Translations under genes and position numbers: made by a program | Assembly: GCA_903877345.1 (NCBI GenBank) | Contig: CAIRDL010000761.1 | Location: 1 to 5,359 of the forward strand | Direction of reading: 5' to 3' | DNA: 5,359 nt | From: an uncultured Oscillochloris sp. | GTDB taxonomy: Bacteria; Chloroflexota; Chloroflexia; Chloroflexales; Chloroflexaceae | The notes under the pieces: generated by a model | The model's database searches: none | Seen by the model: the letters and a program-made list of their open reading frames with translations, nothing else | What the model was told of the DNA's origin: nothing | Shown here: piece after piece, positions 1-5,359 of the stretch | Position numbering within the stretch: position 1 is the first letter of the stretch | Layout of the letters: each line of letters opens with the position of its first letter

Positions 1-56
1 CGTGATGCGTGATCCGTGACCGGGCCGCATCCTGACCGATCACGGATCACGCATCA
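1..56. repeat. Inverted repeat of CGTGATN heptamers
   Basis: The left arm (3-21) and right arm (38-56) are complementary over 17 uninterrupted base pairs (3-19 with 40-56), then one mismatch (C20/A39) and one more pair (21/38), around a 16-base centre. Each arm is itself a short tandem heptamer array: CGTGATG, CGTGATC and CGTGACC at 1-7, 8-14 and 15-21. On the other strand, two CGTGATC units and a partial TGATG run from 56 down to 38. The element begins at the window edge and may extend upstream. It looks like a dispersed intergenic repeat of the short palindromic kind, and could also fold as a terminator or mRNA-end hairpin for an upstream gene, though no T-run follows. The structure is directly visible; the function is unknown. 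Confidence 0.85.
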
Positions 57-59
57 GAT

Positions 60-91
60 GGGATGTTTTAAAAATCCCGCGTGTCTATAGT
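60..91 (+). promoter_or_regulatory. Possible weak promoter for the M19-M61 pair
   Basis: TATAGT at 86-91 resembles a sigma-70-type -10 box and lies 22 bases before the ATG at 114. No good -35 box sits 16-18 bases upstream; that position is the AT-rich stretch TTTTAAAA (66-73). A small dyad, GGGAT (60-64) with ATCCC (74-78), flanks that stretch and overlaps the would-be -35 region, so it could be an operator. No Shine-Dalgarno is visible between 92 and 113. Confidence 0.3.
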
Positions 92-113
92 GAATCCAAC
101 CTGAAAATTACCC

Positions 114-1178
114 ATGTTTGTAGACGGTCATCTCGATCTTGCGTACAACGTCGTGCAGTGTCGCCGCGACTTTGAGGCTGGCGTGGCCGCTATTCGCGCC
201 GCCGAGCAACCGCCCATCCCGCAGCTTGGCACGGCCACTGTGGGGCTGCCCGAACTACGGCGCGGCGGCATCGGCCTGGTTTTTGCTACCCTTTTTACGC
301 TGCCAAGCACTGCCAAAGCCACTGATTTGCCCTCCGAGCAGGTCTATCACACGCCTGCCCAGGCCCACACGCAAGCTGAGACGCAGCTCAACTATTATCT
401 CGCCCTCGAGACTCGCGGCCTCGTTCGGCTGATGCGTACCCGTGGCGACCTCGCCGCCCACCAAGCCGCTTGGGCGAACGGCGACCCGACGTTGGGCTTG
501 GTCGTGCTGATGGAGAATGCCGACCCCATTGTGACGCCTACTGAAACGAGTTGGTGGGCCAACCGTGGCGTGCGGATCGTCGGGCCAGCCTGGCAGGCGA
601 CGCGCTACTGTGGCGGTACCAAACAACCTGGCCCGCTCACAGCGTTGGGCCGCGCCCTGTTGCCGGAATTGGCCCAGAACGGGCTGATCCTCGACGTAAG
701 CCATATGGCTGAGGCGAGTTTCTGGCAGGCGCTTGAACTTTGGTCTGGCCCCGTGATTGCCTCCCACAGCAACTGTCGCGCCCTCGCCCCCACGCGGTTG
801 GCCGACCGGCACCTGAGCGATGCGATGCTCAAGGCGCTAATTGAGCGTGACGCGGTGATCGGCAGTGTGCTTTTCAACGCTTTTATCGCTGCTGAATATC
901 AATCGGGCGACCCGAAGACGCAGTACGGCTGTGCGCGTCTGGTGCGCCATATTGACCGGATCTGCCAACTTGCGGGCAATGCGCGCCACGTCGCCATTGG
1001 CAGCGATCTCGACGGTGGCATCGGCAGTGAGGACATCCCGCATGAACTCGACAGCATCGCCGACATGCCCCGCATCGCCGAGGCGCTTAGCGCCGCCAAC
1101 TACAGCGCTGCGGCCATCGCCGACATCATGGGAGGAAATTGGCTCCGCCTGTTGGCGCGGGCGCTTCCTATAGCCTGA
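114..1178 (+). CDS. Membrane dipeptidase family (peptidase M19) zinc peptidase
   Basis: A 354-residue metal-dependent dipeptidase of the renal/membrane dipeptidase family (M19, amidohydrolase-type TIM barrel), which typically hydrolyses dipeptides including those with a C-terminal D-residue. The metal and catalytic set is complete: H6-x-D8 in GHLDL, E134 in MENADP (the bridging glutamate), H197 in DVSH, H218 in ASHSN and D298 in GSDLDGG. The family's RxLSD-type motif is present at 232-236 (RHLSD). The C-terminus ends in the typical GGNWLRLL helix (340-347). Length is normal for the bacterial family. There is no signal peptide or anchor, so it is probably cytoplasmic. The start at ATG 114 is forced at the upstream end, because an in-frame TGA lies at 102-104; no Shine-Dalgarno is seen. 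The M61 gene follows after 11 bases, suggesting joint expression for peptide turnover. The exact substrate cannot be read from the sequence. Confidence 0.93.
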   Translation: MFVDGHLDLAYNVVQCRRDFEAGVAAIRAAEQPPIPQLGTATVGLPELRRGGIGLVFATLFTLPSTAKATDLPSEQVYHTPAQAHTQAETQLNYYLALETRGLVRLMRTRGDLAAHQAAWANGDPTLGLVVLMENADPIVTPTETSWWANRGVRIVGPAWQATRYCGGTKQPGPLTALGRALLPELAQNGLILDVSHMAEASFWQALELWSGPVIASHSNCRALAPTRLADRHLSDAMLKALIERDAVIGSVLFNAFIAAEYQSGDPKTQYGCARLVRHIDRICQLAGNARHVAIGSDLDGGIGSEDIPHELDSIADMPRIAEALSAANYSAAAIADIMGGNWLRLLARALPIA

Positions 1179-1189
1179 AAGACAGCGTA

Positions 1190-2935
1190 ATGCTTACCTA
1201 CACCATCAGTATGCCCGCGCCCCATACGCACCTCTACCAGCTCACCATCGCCCTTGACGGCTTGGTTGAGCCACAGGTTGACATGGTGCTGCCTTCGTGG
1301 ACGCCAGGGTCGTACATGATCCGCGAGTTCGCCCGCCATGTGCAAAATTTCACGGCCTCCACTGCCGACGGGACGCCGTTGCCGTGGCACAAAAGCGCGA
1401 AAGATACGTGGTGCATCGCGACGGGCGGTGCCGCGCAGGTGACGGTTCAGTACCAGGTTTATGCCAACGACCTGACGGTGCGTACCAGCCATCTTGACGG
1501 CAGCCACGGCTATTTCAACGGGGCCACCGTCTTTATGTACGTCCCTGGGCGCACCAACGAGCAGCTACGCCTGCTGATCGAAACGCCCCCAGGCTGGCAG
1601 GTCAGTACTGGCCTTACGCCGCACCCTAGTGCGCCCCAGACGGACGCCCACCACGCCTTCACGGCGCTGGATTACGACGAACTGCTTGACTGCCCGGTCG
1701 AGTGCGGCACCCAACGCCTGCTCAGCTTCACCGTTGACGCCATTCCGCACCAAATCGCCCTCTGGGGTCAAGGGAATGCCGACGAAGCGCGGTTGGTGAC
1801 CGACACCAAGCACATTGTCGAGACGCAGCGCACCTTCTTTGGCAGGCTGCCTTACGCCCATTACACCTTTCTTCTGCATCTGACCGATGGGAAGGACGGT
1901 GGCCTTGAGCATCGCAACAGTGTCACCAATCAAATTGACCGTTGGAGTTTCCGCACGGAGCGGAGTTACGAGCGTTACCTCGCGCTGACGAGCCACGAAC
2001 TGTTCCACGTCTGGAACATCAAGCGCCTACGCCCGGCACCCCTTGGCCCCTTCAATTACCGGGCCGAAACCTACACGCGGCTGCTCTGGCTGGCGGAAGG
2101 CGCGACGAGCTACTACGACGAACTGTTGCTGGTGCGCGCCGGCCTGATGCGGCCCGAACGGTATCTGGAGCATCTGGCTGAACGGATGGTCGCGCTCCAG
2201 AATCAGCCGGGCCGCCACCTCCAGAGCCTCGAGCAGAGCAGTTTCGACGCTTGGATCAAGTTCTATCGGCCCGACGAGCACAGCACCAACACCAGCATTT
2301 CGTACTATGTAAAAGGCAATCTGGTCTGCCTGCTCCTCGATATGCAGATTCGTGCCCAAACCGGCGGCACCCGCTCACTTGACGATGTGCTACGGCTGCT
2401 CTTCGCCCGCTATCCGGCCAATGGGCCGGGCATTCCTGAGGATGGGGGCGTGTTGGCGGCGGTAGAGGCGGTCGCTGGGACGGGCGACGGGCAGTACCGT
2501 GCCTTTTTCGCCCGCTACATCGCAGGCACCGAAGAGTTGGACTACGCGGGCGCGCTGGCGACGGTCGGCCTGGAGCTGCGCTGGTCGCGACGCGGGCCGC
2601 AAGCGTGGCTCGGCCTAAGCTTTAAGCGCCAAGGCGAACGCACCTTCGTCGCAACGGTGCGCGCTGATGGCCCTGCCAGCCCCGTTGGAGTTTATGCCAA
2701 CGATGAACTCCTGGCGCTCGACGGTTGGCGGGTCAACGAGAAGCGTTTGGGTGCCCGGTTGGCCGAATACAGCCCCGGCGCGGTGGTGCGCCTGACCCTT
2801 TTTCGTGGCGATGCGCTGGTTGAGGTGCCCGTGACGCTGGCCGAGGCTCCCGCCGACACCCTGGAATTGGCCCTGATGGCGGAACCCAGTCAGGCGCAAG
2901 CCCAAGCGTACCGCAACTGGCTGTTGGGGGCGTAA
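1190..2935 (+). CDS. M61 family metallopeptidase with PDZ-like domain
   Basis: A 581-residue protein of the M61 (glycyl aminopeptidase) family, zinc peptidases of gluzincin type that remove N-terminal residues, classically Gly or Ala. Domain order from ATG 1190: an N-terminal beta domain (about 1-160) opening with YTISMPAPHTH, typical of the family; a catalytic domain with GGLEH (237-241), the zinc motif HELFH (269-273) and the third ligand E303 in LAEGATSYYDE; then a C-terminal PDZ-like domain (about 473-551, LGLSFKR to VPVTL). There is no signal peptide, so it is probably cytoplasmic. A longer frame opens at TTG 1139 with GGAGG just upstream. I prefer ATG 1190 because family homology begins there, the TTG would overlap the M19 gene by 40 bases, and the GGAGG is explained by the M19 Gly-Gly codons. 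No strong Shine-Dalgarno precedes 1190, so coupling to M19 translation is likely. All catalytic residues are intact. Confidence 0.92.
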   Translation: MLTYTISMPAPHTHLYQLTIALDGLVEPQVDMVLPSWTPGSYMIREFARHVQNFTASTADGTPLPWHKSAKDTWCIATGGAAQVTVQYQVYANDLTVRTSHLDGSHGYFNGATVFMYVPGRTNEQLRLLIETPPGWQVSTGLTPHPSAPQTDAHHAFTALDYDELLDCPVECGTQRLLSFTVDAIPHQIALWGQGNADEARLVTDTKHIVETQRTFFGRLPYAHYTFLLHLTDGKDGGLEHRNSVTNQIDRWSFRTERSYERYLALTSHELFHVWNIKRLRPAPLGPFNYRAETYTRLLWLAEGATSYYDELLLVRAGLMRPERYLEHLAERMVALQNQPGRHLQSLEQSSFDAWIKFYRPDEHSTNTSISYYVKGNLVCLLLDMQIRAQTGGTRSLDDVLRLLFARYPANGPGIPEDGGVLAAVEAVAGTGDGQYRAFFARYIAGTEELDYAGALATVGLELRWSRRGPQAWLGLSFKRQGERTFVATVRADGPASPVGVYANDELLALDGWRVNEKRLGARLAEYSPGAVVRLTLFRGDALVEVPVTLAEAPADTLELALMAEPSQAQAQAYRNWLLGA

Positions 2936-3115
2936 CGTGATTGTAGATTGTAGATTTGCCGCAACAGGACGCGGTATATTTGCCCAATGGGCCATCCGGG
3001 CCTCACCGTTGAAACCTGCAACTGCACCCCATGCTCTTTGCGGCTTGGCGTGAGATCGCTAGACGGGAAAGCTTGGTTGAAAACGCAAGGCCCCAAAAGG
3101 TGCGATACCGTGTCG
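2936..3115. other. Spacer upstream of the dedA promoter, no gene seen
   Basis: Apart from the GATTGTA repeat at its start, I see no convincing coding region here: the open frames crossing it are short, on the minus strand, and shadow M61 or lack any recognisable motif. GCCGCAA (2958-2964) is complementary to TTGCGGC (3038-3044), 73 bases apart, and could close a stem. Smaller complementary patches (GCCC and GGGC around 2982-2992) lie between them. There is no clear intrinsic terminator for the M61 gene. Confidence 0.5.
2938..2957 (+). repeat. GATTGTA heptamer tandem repeat
   Basis: Two perfect copies of GATTGTA (2939-2945 and 2946-2952) and a partial third (GATT, 2953-2956) start three bases after the M61 stop codon. 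The period of seven matches that of the repeat at the window start, but the unit differs. It is short enough to be a chance or slippage product; its position at a gene end and the shared period make it worth listing. Confidence 0.6.
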
Positions 3116-3144
3116 TTGGTAATGGCCTAAACCTAGGCTATAAT
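3116..3144 (+). promoter_or_regulatory. Sigma-70-type promoter for dedA
   Basis: TTGGTA (3116-3121, four of six matches to TTGACA) and a perfect TATAAT (3139-3144) are separated by the optimal 17 bases. Transcription would start near 3151, giving a leader of about 27 bases before the dedA ATG. The spacer contains the dyad GCCTA-N4-TAGGC (3125-3138), which touches the -10 box and could be a regulator site. This is the best promoter match in the window. Confidence 0.75.
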
Positions 3145-3162
3145 CGGTTCTGATCACGCTAT

Positions 3163-3170
3163 GAGGAGGA
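3163..3170 (+). promoter_or_regulatory. Strong Shine-Dalgarno of dedA
   Basis: GAGGAGGA lies seven bases before ATG 3178, near-perfect complementarity to the 16S rRNA 3' end at standard spacing. It fixes the start at 3178 over the in-frame ATG at 3184. It is much stronger than the leader of any other complete gene in the window. Confidence 0.85.
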
Positions 3171-3177
3171 TTTTGGA

Positions 3178-3822
3178 ATGGATATGCTACGCTGGCTTGT
3201 TGATTTGTTCCTACATCTCGACAAGCATCTGACGGTGATCGTCGTGCAATACGGCTTCTGGACGTACCTGCTGCTTTTTCTGATTATCTTCTGCGAGACG
3301 GGCCTCGTCGTCACGCCGTTTCTCCCTGGCGACTCGCTCCTTTTTGCTGCCGGAGCGCTGGCCGCCGGCGGCTCAATGAATGTCTTCCTGCTCGTGCTCC
3401 TGCTCATCGCTGCGGCGATCCTGGGCGACACCGCCAACTACTGGATCGGCGGACTGGTCGGGCCACGGGCCTTCAGCGGTAAACTGCCCTTCCTCAAACA
3501 CGAACAGCTTACACGCACCCACGCCTTTTACGAACGCCACGGCGGCAAGACCATCATCTTCGCCCGCTTCATCCCGATTATCCGCACCTTTGCGCCCTTC
3601 GTCGCAGGCATCGGCAGCATGAGCTACCGGCACTTTATCAGCTACAACGTGATCGGCGGGGTGGTGTGGGTCACGCTCTTCCTATTTGGTGGCTTCTTCT
3701 TCGGCACGCTGCCGGTGGTACAAGAAAACTTCAGCCTGGTGGTGATCGCAATCGTCGCCATCTCGGTGCTGCCCGCCGTGTACGAGTTCGTGCGTAATCG
3801 GCGCACGGCCCAGCCAGCCTAG
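3178..3822 (+). CDS. DedA family membrane protein (putative lipid-carrier flippase)
   Basis: A 214-residue polytopic membrane protein of the DedA/SNARE-associated (VTT) family. Members are needed for membrane homeostasis, and some recycle undecaprenyl phosphate or flip phospholipids across the cytoplasmic membrane. Hydrophobic segments lie at about 28-46, 52-64, 67-92, 138-160, 161-178 and 185-203. Family motifs are clear: ETGLVVTPFLPGDSLLF (40-56), GDTANYWIG (83-91) and FARFIPIIRTFAPFVAG (128-144). E40, D52, R130 and R136 correspond to the charged residues reported as essential in E. coli YqjA, and all are intact. Length is typical. It has its own promoter and strong Shine-Dalgarno and is followed by a hairpin, so it is probably transcribed largely alone. 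Which DedA subfamily and lipid it serves cannot be decided from sequence alone. Confidence 0.94.
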   Translation: MDMLRWLVDLFLHLDKHLTVIVVQYGFWTYLLLFLIIFCETGLVVTPFLPGDSLLFAAGALAAGGSMNVFLLVLLLIAAAILGDTANYWIGGLVGPRAFSGKLPFLKHEQLTRTHAFYERHGGKTIIFARFIPIIRTFAPFVAGIGSMSYRHFISYNVIGGVVWVTLFLFGGFFFGTLPVVQENFSLVVIAIVAISVLPAVYEFVRNRRTAQPA

Positions 3823-3848
3823 TGGCGACACCGCCGCCTAGCTCGTAA

Positions 3849-3891
3849 CAAAGCCAACGGCTGAGTGAACCTCGTTCGCTCAGCCGCTTTG
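3849..3891 (+). terminator. Hairpin between dedA and the next gene, terminator-like
   Basis: The arms 3858-3870 (CGGCTGAGTGAAC) and 3874-3886 (GTTCGCTCAGCCG) form a 13-bp stem with one G-U pair and a three-base loop. An outer helix, CAAAG (3849-3853) with CTTTG (3887-3891), extends it across a four-base bulge on the left side. It begins 26 bases after the dedA stop. A proper run of T is missing (CTTTGCGTT follows), so termination may be partial, or the structure may protect the dedA mRNA end or attenuate read-through into the gene at 3922. Confidence 0.65.
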
Positions 3892-3910
3892 CGTTAGATC
3901 CAAAATCATG

Positions 3911-3914
3911 AGGA
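3911..3914 (+). promoter_or_regulatory. Shine-Dalgarno for the gene at 3922
   Basis: AGGA lies seven bases before ATG 3922 and supports that start. The nearby ATG at 3908 is in another frame. I see no clear -10/-35 pair between the hairpin and this site, so transcription may depend on read-through from dedA or on a promoter I cannot recognise. Confidence 0.6.
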
Positions 3915-3921
3915 AATTTCT

Positions 3922-4509
3922 ATGGCCGAGCAACGCTCACGCGGGGGGCCAGCGTGGTTCTGGGGCGCACTCTGCGCCATCCTGTTGATCCTCATTAGCA
4001 CTCGTGGGCAACTCGCCCCAAGCAACGAAGCGCTACACCAAGTCTTTGCCGCCCAACCGCCACCCCCAGGGCTTGACCTCCAGGCACTGTTGCCGAATTT
4101 CGACCTCAGCCAACTGCCGCCTAGCCTCCAAACCCCTGCCCGCGACCTCTTGGCAAACTTAGGCACAGGCCAGCCTGGTGTCCCCGTTGAGGCCACGGTG
4201 ACAACCCCGCGTCTGCGCGTCACCGTGCGCGAGTTGCGCCCCATCTTGGGCAATCTGTTGGTCAATGGTGAAGTGACGAATGTGAGTCAGTACGACGTGG
4301 TAGTGCCGCTTAGTGTCTTCGTGTTGCAGGATAGCACTGGGCTTAGTTACCGCATTGGCAACGACACCGGCATCCCCCTGCGCCCCGGTGAGCGCATCCC
4401 GCTCGATCTCAGCATCCCGCTGCCGCCAGGGCGTGGCCTGCTGCTGACGACAAACTTCCCGCCTGATGCGCCGGTCACGCAACGCCTGATTGTGATTGAG
4501 ACGCCATGA
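3922..4509 (+). CDS. Unknown single-pass anchored protein, DUF4352-like C-terminus
   Basis: A 195-residue protein I do not recognise as a named family. It has a short charged N-terminus (1-9), one hydrophobic segment (11-26, WFWGALCAILLILIS) that reads as an uncleaved signal anchor, then a proline- and leucine-rich linker (about 44-90, including PPPPG at 46-50). The C-terminal part (about 92-193) alternates polar and hydrophobic residues. It carries a pattern like DUF4352/telokin-like extracellular beta-sandwich domains: NGEVTNVSQYDVVVPLSVF (115-133), a DSTGLSYR strand, and a Pro-Gly-Glu turn before a hydrophobic strand. The C-terminal domain is probably outside the membrane. C18 lies within the hydrophobic segment with further hydrophobic residues after it, so it is not a convincing lipobox. 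It ends in an ATGA overlap with yggS. The frame is sound: good ribosome site, high-GC codon use like its neighbours, and an overlapping downstream start. The DUF4352 assignment is tentative and no function can be given. Confidence 0.85.
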   Translation: MAEQRSRGGPAWFWGALCAILLILISTRGQLAPSNEALHQVFAAQPPPPGLDLQALLPNFDLSQLPPSLQTPARDLLANLGTGQPGVPVEATVTTPRLRVTVRELRPILGNLLVNGEVTNVSQYDVVVPLSVFVLQDSTGLSYRIGNDTGIPLRPGERIPLDLSIPLPPGRGLLLTTNFPPDAPVTQRLIVIETP

Positions 4510-5231
4510 TGAGCAACCTTGCCGAGCGTCTGGCGCTGGTGCGCGAACGTATTAGCGAGGCGGCGCGTCAGGCCAACCGCGACCCCGCTGCGATTACGCT
4601 GGTGGCAGTCACGAAGAACCACCCGCCTGCGCTGGTGGCTGAGGCGATTGCTGCGGGTGTCACCGATGTGGGCGAAAACCGGGTGCAAGAAGCGCAAACG
4701 AAACTCGCGGCACTGCGCGAACTGCGCCCGCAGGTGCGTTGGCACCTCATCGGCCATCTTCAACGCAACAAAGCGCAGCTCGCCGCCGAGTTGTTTGATG
4801 TCGTCCACTCGGTAGACAGTCTCCGCCTTGCTGAAGCGCTGGCGCGTCAGGTTGCCCCCAAGCGGCGCTTGCCCATTCTGCTCCAAATCAACGTCAGCGG
4901 CGAAGCGAGCAAAGAGGGTTTTGACCTGCCAGGCGGCGTTGCGAACCACACCGGGTTAGCTGCACTGCTGCCGGTGGTCGCAAGCCTCTTGGCGCTGCCC
5001 ACGCTTGAAGTACGCGGCCTGATGACGATTGCACCGCTGTTGGCCGACCCCAACGCGGCGCGACCCACCTTTCGGGCGCTGCGCGAACTGCGCGACGAAC
5101 TGGCCCGCCGCTTTCCCGCCACGTCTTGGGCCGAACTCTCGATGGGCATGAGCGACGATTTCTCGGTCGCCATTGCCGAAGGAGCGACCAGCGTGCGGAT
5201 CGGGCGGGCGCTCTTCGGTGCGCGGGGTTAA
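4506..5231 (+). CDS. yggS: YggS/PLPBP family pyridoxal-phosphate homeostasis protein
   Basis: A 241-residue PLP-binding protein of the YggS/YBL036C/PROSC family, a cytoplasmic single-domain alanine-racemase-like TIM barrel that binds PLP without known enzymatic activity and helps balance vitamin B6 and linked amino-acid pools. The PLP lysine is K37 in LVAVTKNHP. Other family motifs are GENRVQE (56-62), WHLIGHLQRNK (79-89), QINVSGEASKEGF (127-139), GLMTIAP (171-177) and LSMGMSDDF (211-219). The phosphate-binding end, GATSVRIGRALFG (226-238), is intact. Length is normal. ATG 4506 overlaps the previous gene's TGA as ATGA, and a second in-frame ATG follows at 4509, so either may be used. There is no clear Shine-Dalgarno, which fits translational coupling. 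In many bacteria yggS sits beside cell-division or membrane genes; here the upstream partner is the unknown anchored protein. Confidence 0.95.
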   Translation: MMSNLAERLALVRERISEAARQANRDPAAITLVAVTKNHPPALVAEAIAAGVTDVGENRVQEAQTKLAALRELRPQVRWHLIGHLQRNKAQLAAELFDVVHSVDSLRLAEALARQVAPKRRLPILLQINVSGEASKEGFDLPGGVANHTGLAALLPVVASLLALPTLEVRGLMTIAPLLADPNAARPTFRALRELRDELARRFPATSWAELSMGMSDDFSVAIAEGATSVRIGRALFGARG

Positions 5232-5263
5232 AGGCGCTGCTACTAGTACAGCTTTCTGGAAAT

Positions 5264-5284
5264 GTGTACCGAGATATGGTACGC
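5264..5284. promoter_or_regulatory. GTACC dyad downstream of yggS
   Basis: GTACC (5266-5270) and GGTAC (5278-5282) form a dyad with a seven-base centre. It extends by a T-G and a G-C pair (5264-5265 with 5283-5284). The centre contains GATAT, and TATGGT at 5275-5280 could serve as a poor -10 box, so this may be an operator-promoter region for the gene at 5349. No good -35 box is seen and chance is possible. Confidence 0.3.
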
Positions 5285-5338
5285 TCTCCTGAACGACAAT
5301 GAGTGCCGCTCCGGTGGCGATGAACGATAAACTGTGAT

Positions 5339-5359
5339 GGAGGATGCGATGGCTGGCCC
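5339..5359 (+). CDS. Start of a truncated downstream gene with its ribosome site
   Basis: GGAGG at 5339-5343 lies five bases before ATG 5349, which opens a frame of three codons (Met-Ala-Gly) before the window ends. An in-frame ATG at 5337 would add Glu-Asp-Ala but overlaps the ribosome site, so 5349 is preferred; the coding part is therefore 5349-5359. About 117 bases separate it from yggS, so it may have its own promoter. Nothing can be said of the product. Confidence 0.5.

Noticed and set aside
1..56. CRISPR repeat or insertion-sequence end
   Set aside because: There are no regularly spaced spacers, no cas genes, no transposase and no target-site duplication in the window.
255..812. 185-residue open frame on the minus strand
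   Set aside because: It lies wholly within the M19 gene, has no recognisable motif, and is a typical antisense shadow in high-GC DNA.
1139..1189. TTG-initiated extension of the M61 protein
   Set aside because: The extra 17 residues copy the M19 overlap region, carry no family similarity, and the GGAGG is accounted for by coding in M19.
3824..3835. GGCG-ACAC-CGCC mini-hairpin just after dedA
   Set aside because: It has only four base pairs in GC-rich sequence and is overshadowed by the much longer hairpin at 3849-3891.
3952..4000. Lipoprotein signal around C18 of the anchored protein
   Set aside because: The cysteine is inside the hydrophobic stretch and followed by more hydrophobic residues, unlike a lipobox at the end of a signal peptide.
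4347..4949. 200-residue open frame on the minus strand
   Set aside because: It is antisense to the anchored-protein gene and yggS, both supported by motifs or start signals, and its protein shows no family features.

Overview
The window is a high-GC bacterial chromosomal segment with every recognisable gene on the + strand. It holds four complete genes of known families, one complete gene of unknown function and the first codons of a sixth. The gene types, the style of the proteins and the heptamer-repeat spacers would fit a member of the Chloroflexota (Chloroflexales-like). This is an inference from general appearance; no taxonomic marker gene is present.

Layout. Positions 1-113 are a spacer with a perfect 17-bp inverted repeat built from CGTGATN heptamers, then a weak promoter-like stretch. 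Positions 114-1178 encode a membrane-dipeptidase family (M19) zinc peptidase. Eleven bases later, 1190-2935 encode an M61 glycyl-aminopeptidase-like metalloprotease with a C-terminal PDZ-like domain. The two look like a small peptide-degradation operon. Positions 2936-3177 are a 242-base spacer. It starts with a second, different heptamer repeat (GATTGTA) and ends with the best promoter in the window (TTGGTA-17-TATAAT) and a strong Shine-Dalgarno sequence. These serve a DedA-family membrane protein (3178-3822), whose four key charged residues are intact.

A spacer with a long hairpin (3849-3891) separates dedA from a two-gene unit. The first gene (3922-4509) encodes an unrecognised single-pass membrane-anchored protein with a DUF4352-like beta-rich C-terminal region. 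The second (4506-5231) is the YggS/PLPBP pyridoxal-phosphate homeostasis protein. They overlap by ATGA, which suggests translational coupling. The final 128 bases hold a small dyad, a short hairpin and a Shine-Dalgarno with ATG at 5349 for a gene that runs off the window.

Taken together, this is mostly housekeeping: peptide turnover, lipid-carrier or membrane homeostasis and PLP homeostasis. I see no mobile element, CRISPR array, tRNA, rRNA, phage gene or defence system. The less ordinary parts are the two heptamer-repeat families in the spacers, the dyad inside the dedA promoter, and the unknown anchored protein coupled to yggS.
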